NCBI GenBank assembly: GCA_002403115.1 | Contig: DHHE01000032.1 | Coordinates: 1 to 6,431, forward strand | Origin: a bacterium UBP2_UBA4780 | Lineage (GTDB): Bacteria; Edwardsbacteria; AC1; EtOH8 | Direction: 5' to 3' | DNA: 6,431 nucleotides | Part shown: piece after piece, positions 6,285-6,431 of the stretch | How the letters are laid out: the number at the start of each line of letters is the position of its first letter | Numbering within the stretch: the stretch's first letter is position 1 | Notes under the pieces: model-generated | Seen by the model: only the letters and a program-made list of their open reading frames with translations | Told to the model about the DNA's origin: nothing | The model's database searches: none | Position numbers and translations under genes: made by a program

Positions 6285-6431
6285 ATGACCGGTGAGATCC
6301 TAGCCCGCTGCGGCTACCGCTGCGACTTGTGCCTGGCCTGGCGTCCCAACGTGGCTAAGAAGGACCGTAGGGCCCTCCTCTCCGACGGCTGGCACAAATA
6401 CTTCGGCTTCCGCATCCCCCCGGAAAGGATA
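6285..6431 (+). CDS. DUF3795 protein, N-terminal fragment (3' end outside window)
   Basis: The first 49 codons of a gene run in an open frame to the end of the window. The residues include ARCGYRCDLCLAWRPNV (Cys9, Cys13, Cys16, a CX3CX2C cluster) followed by LSDGWHKYFGFRIPPERI. This matches the start of DUF3795 proteins, small Cys-rich proteins thought to bind zinc or another metal; their role is unknown, and more cysteines are expected just past the window edge. The frame is closed by a TAA at 6240-6242 and offers no other ATG or GTG, so the ATG at 6285 is the only standard start. No Shine-Dalgarno is visible before it, which is unusual next to the other genes here. The probable terminator just upstream suggests it is a separate transcription unit, but I could not find a convincing promoter in the short gap. 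Confidence 0.8.
   Translation, partial: MTGEILARCGYRCDLCLAWRPNVAKKDRRALLSDGWHKYFGFRIPPERI

Overview
The window is a GC-rich stretch of bacterial DNA in which every gene lies on the + strand. The organism is probably diderm (Gram-negative), because one gene encodes a protein with a signal peptide, beta-barrel-like strands and a C-terminal aromatic residue, as in outer-membrane proteins. The gene content (DUF58, a DUF6982-like protein, hybrid-type signalling proteins, DUF3795) would fit a deltaproteobacterium-like, Acidobacteria-like or candidate-phylum genome. The sequence alone does not fix the lineage. No rRNA, tRNA, CRISPR array, transposase or integrase was seen.

Layout: (1) 1-299 is the 3' end of a DUF58 (von Willebrand A-like) gene. 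(2) 341-742 encodes a 133-residue protein made of two tandem copies of a small beta-rich unit. (3) 780-3407 is a large membrane histidine kinase (six predicted membrane segments, PAS, GAF, PAS, HisKA, HATPase). (4) 3453-3884 is a stand-alone receiver of the Rcp1 type, which is the usual partner of kinases with this kind of core. (5) 3885-4062 is the largest non-coding gap. It is less GC-rich, carries nested inverted repeats and has a possible sigma-54-like -24/-12 element. (6) 4063-5454 is a receiver-PAS-HD-GYP protein, a predicted cyclic-di-GMP phosphodiesterase with its metal ligands intact. (7) 5468-6211 is a secreted, probably outer-membrane protein, only 13 nt downstream and with a strong Shine-Dalgarno. 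(8) 6216-6270 is a long hairpin with a T-rich tail, a likely terminator and possibly a dispersed repeat. (9) 6285 to the window end is the start of a DUF3795 gene with a Cys cluster.

Working model (inference): the kinase senses a membrane or cytoplasmic cue through its MASE-like, PAS and GAF inputs. It phosphorylates the output-less receiver and perhaps also the receiver of the HD-GYP protein, which would link the signal to cyclic-di-GMP breakdown. The HD-GYP gene and the outer-membrane protein look like one transcription unit with its own promoter and terminator, so the envelope protein may be co-controlled with the second messenger. I see nothing that proves a wholly new system. The parts most worth a second look are the nested-dyad promoter region, the duplicated small protein beside the kinase, and the HD-GYP/outer-membrane-protein pair.
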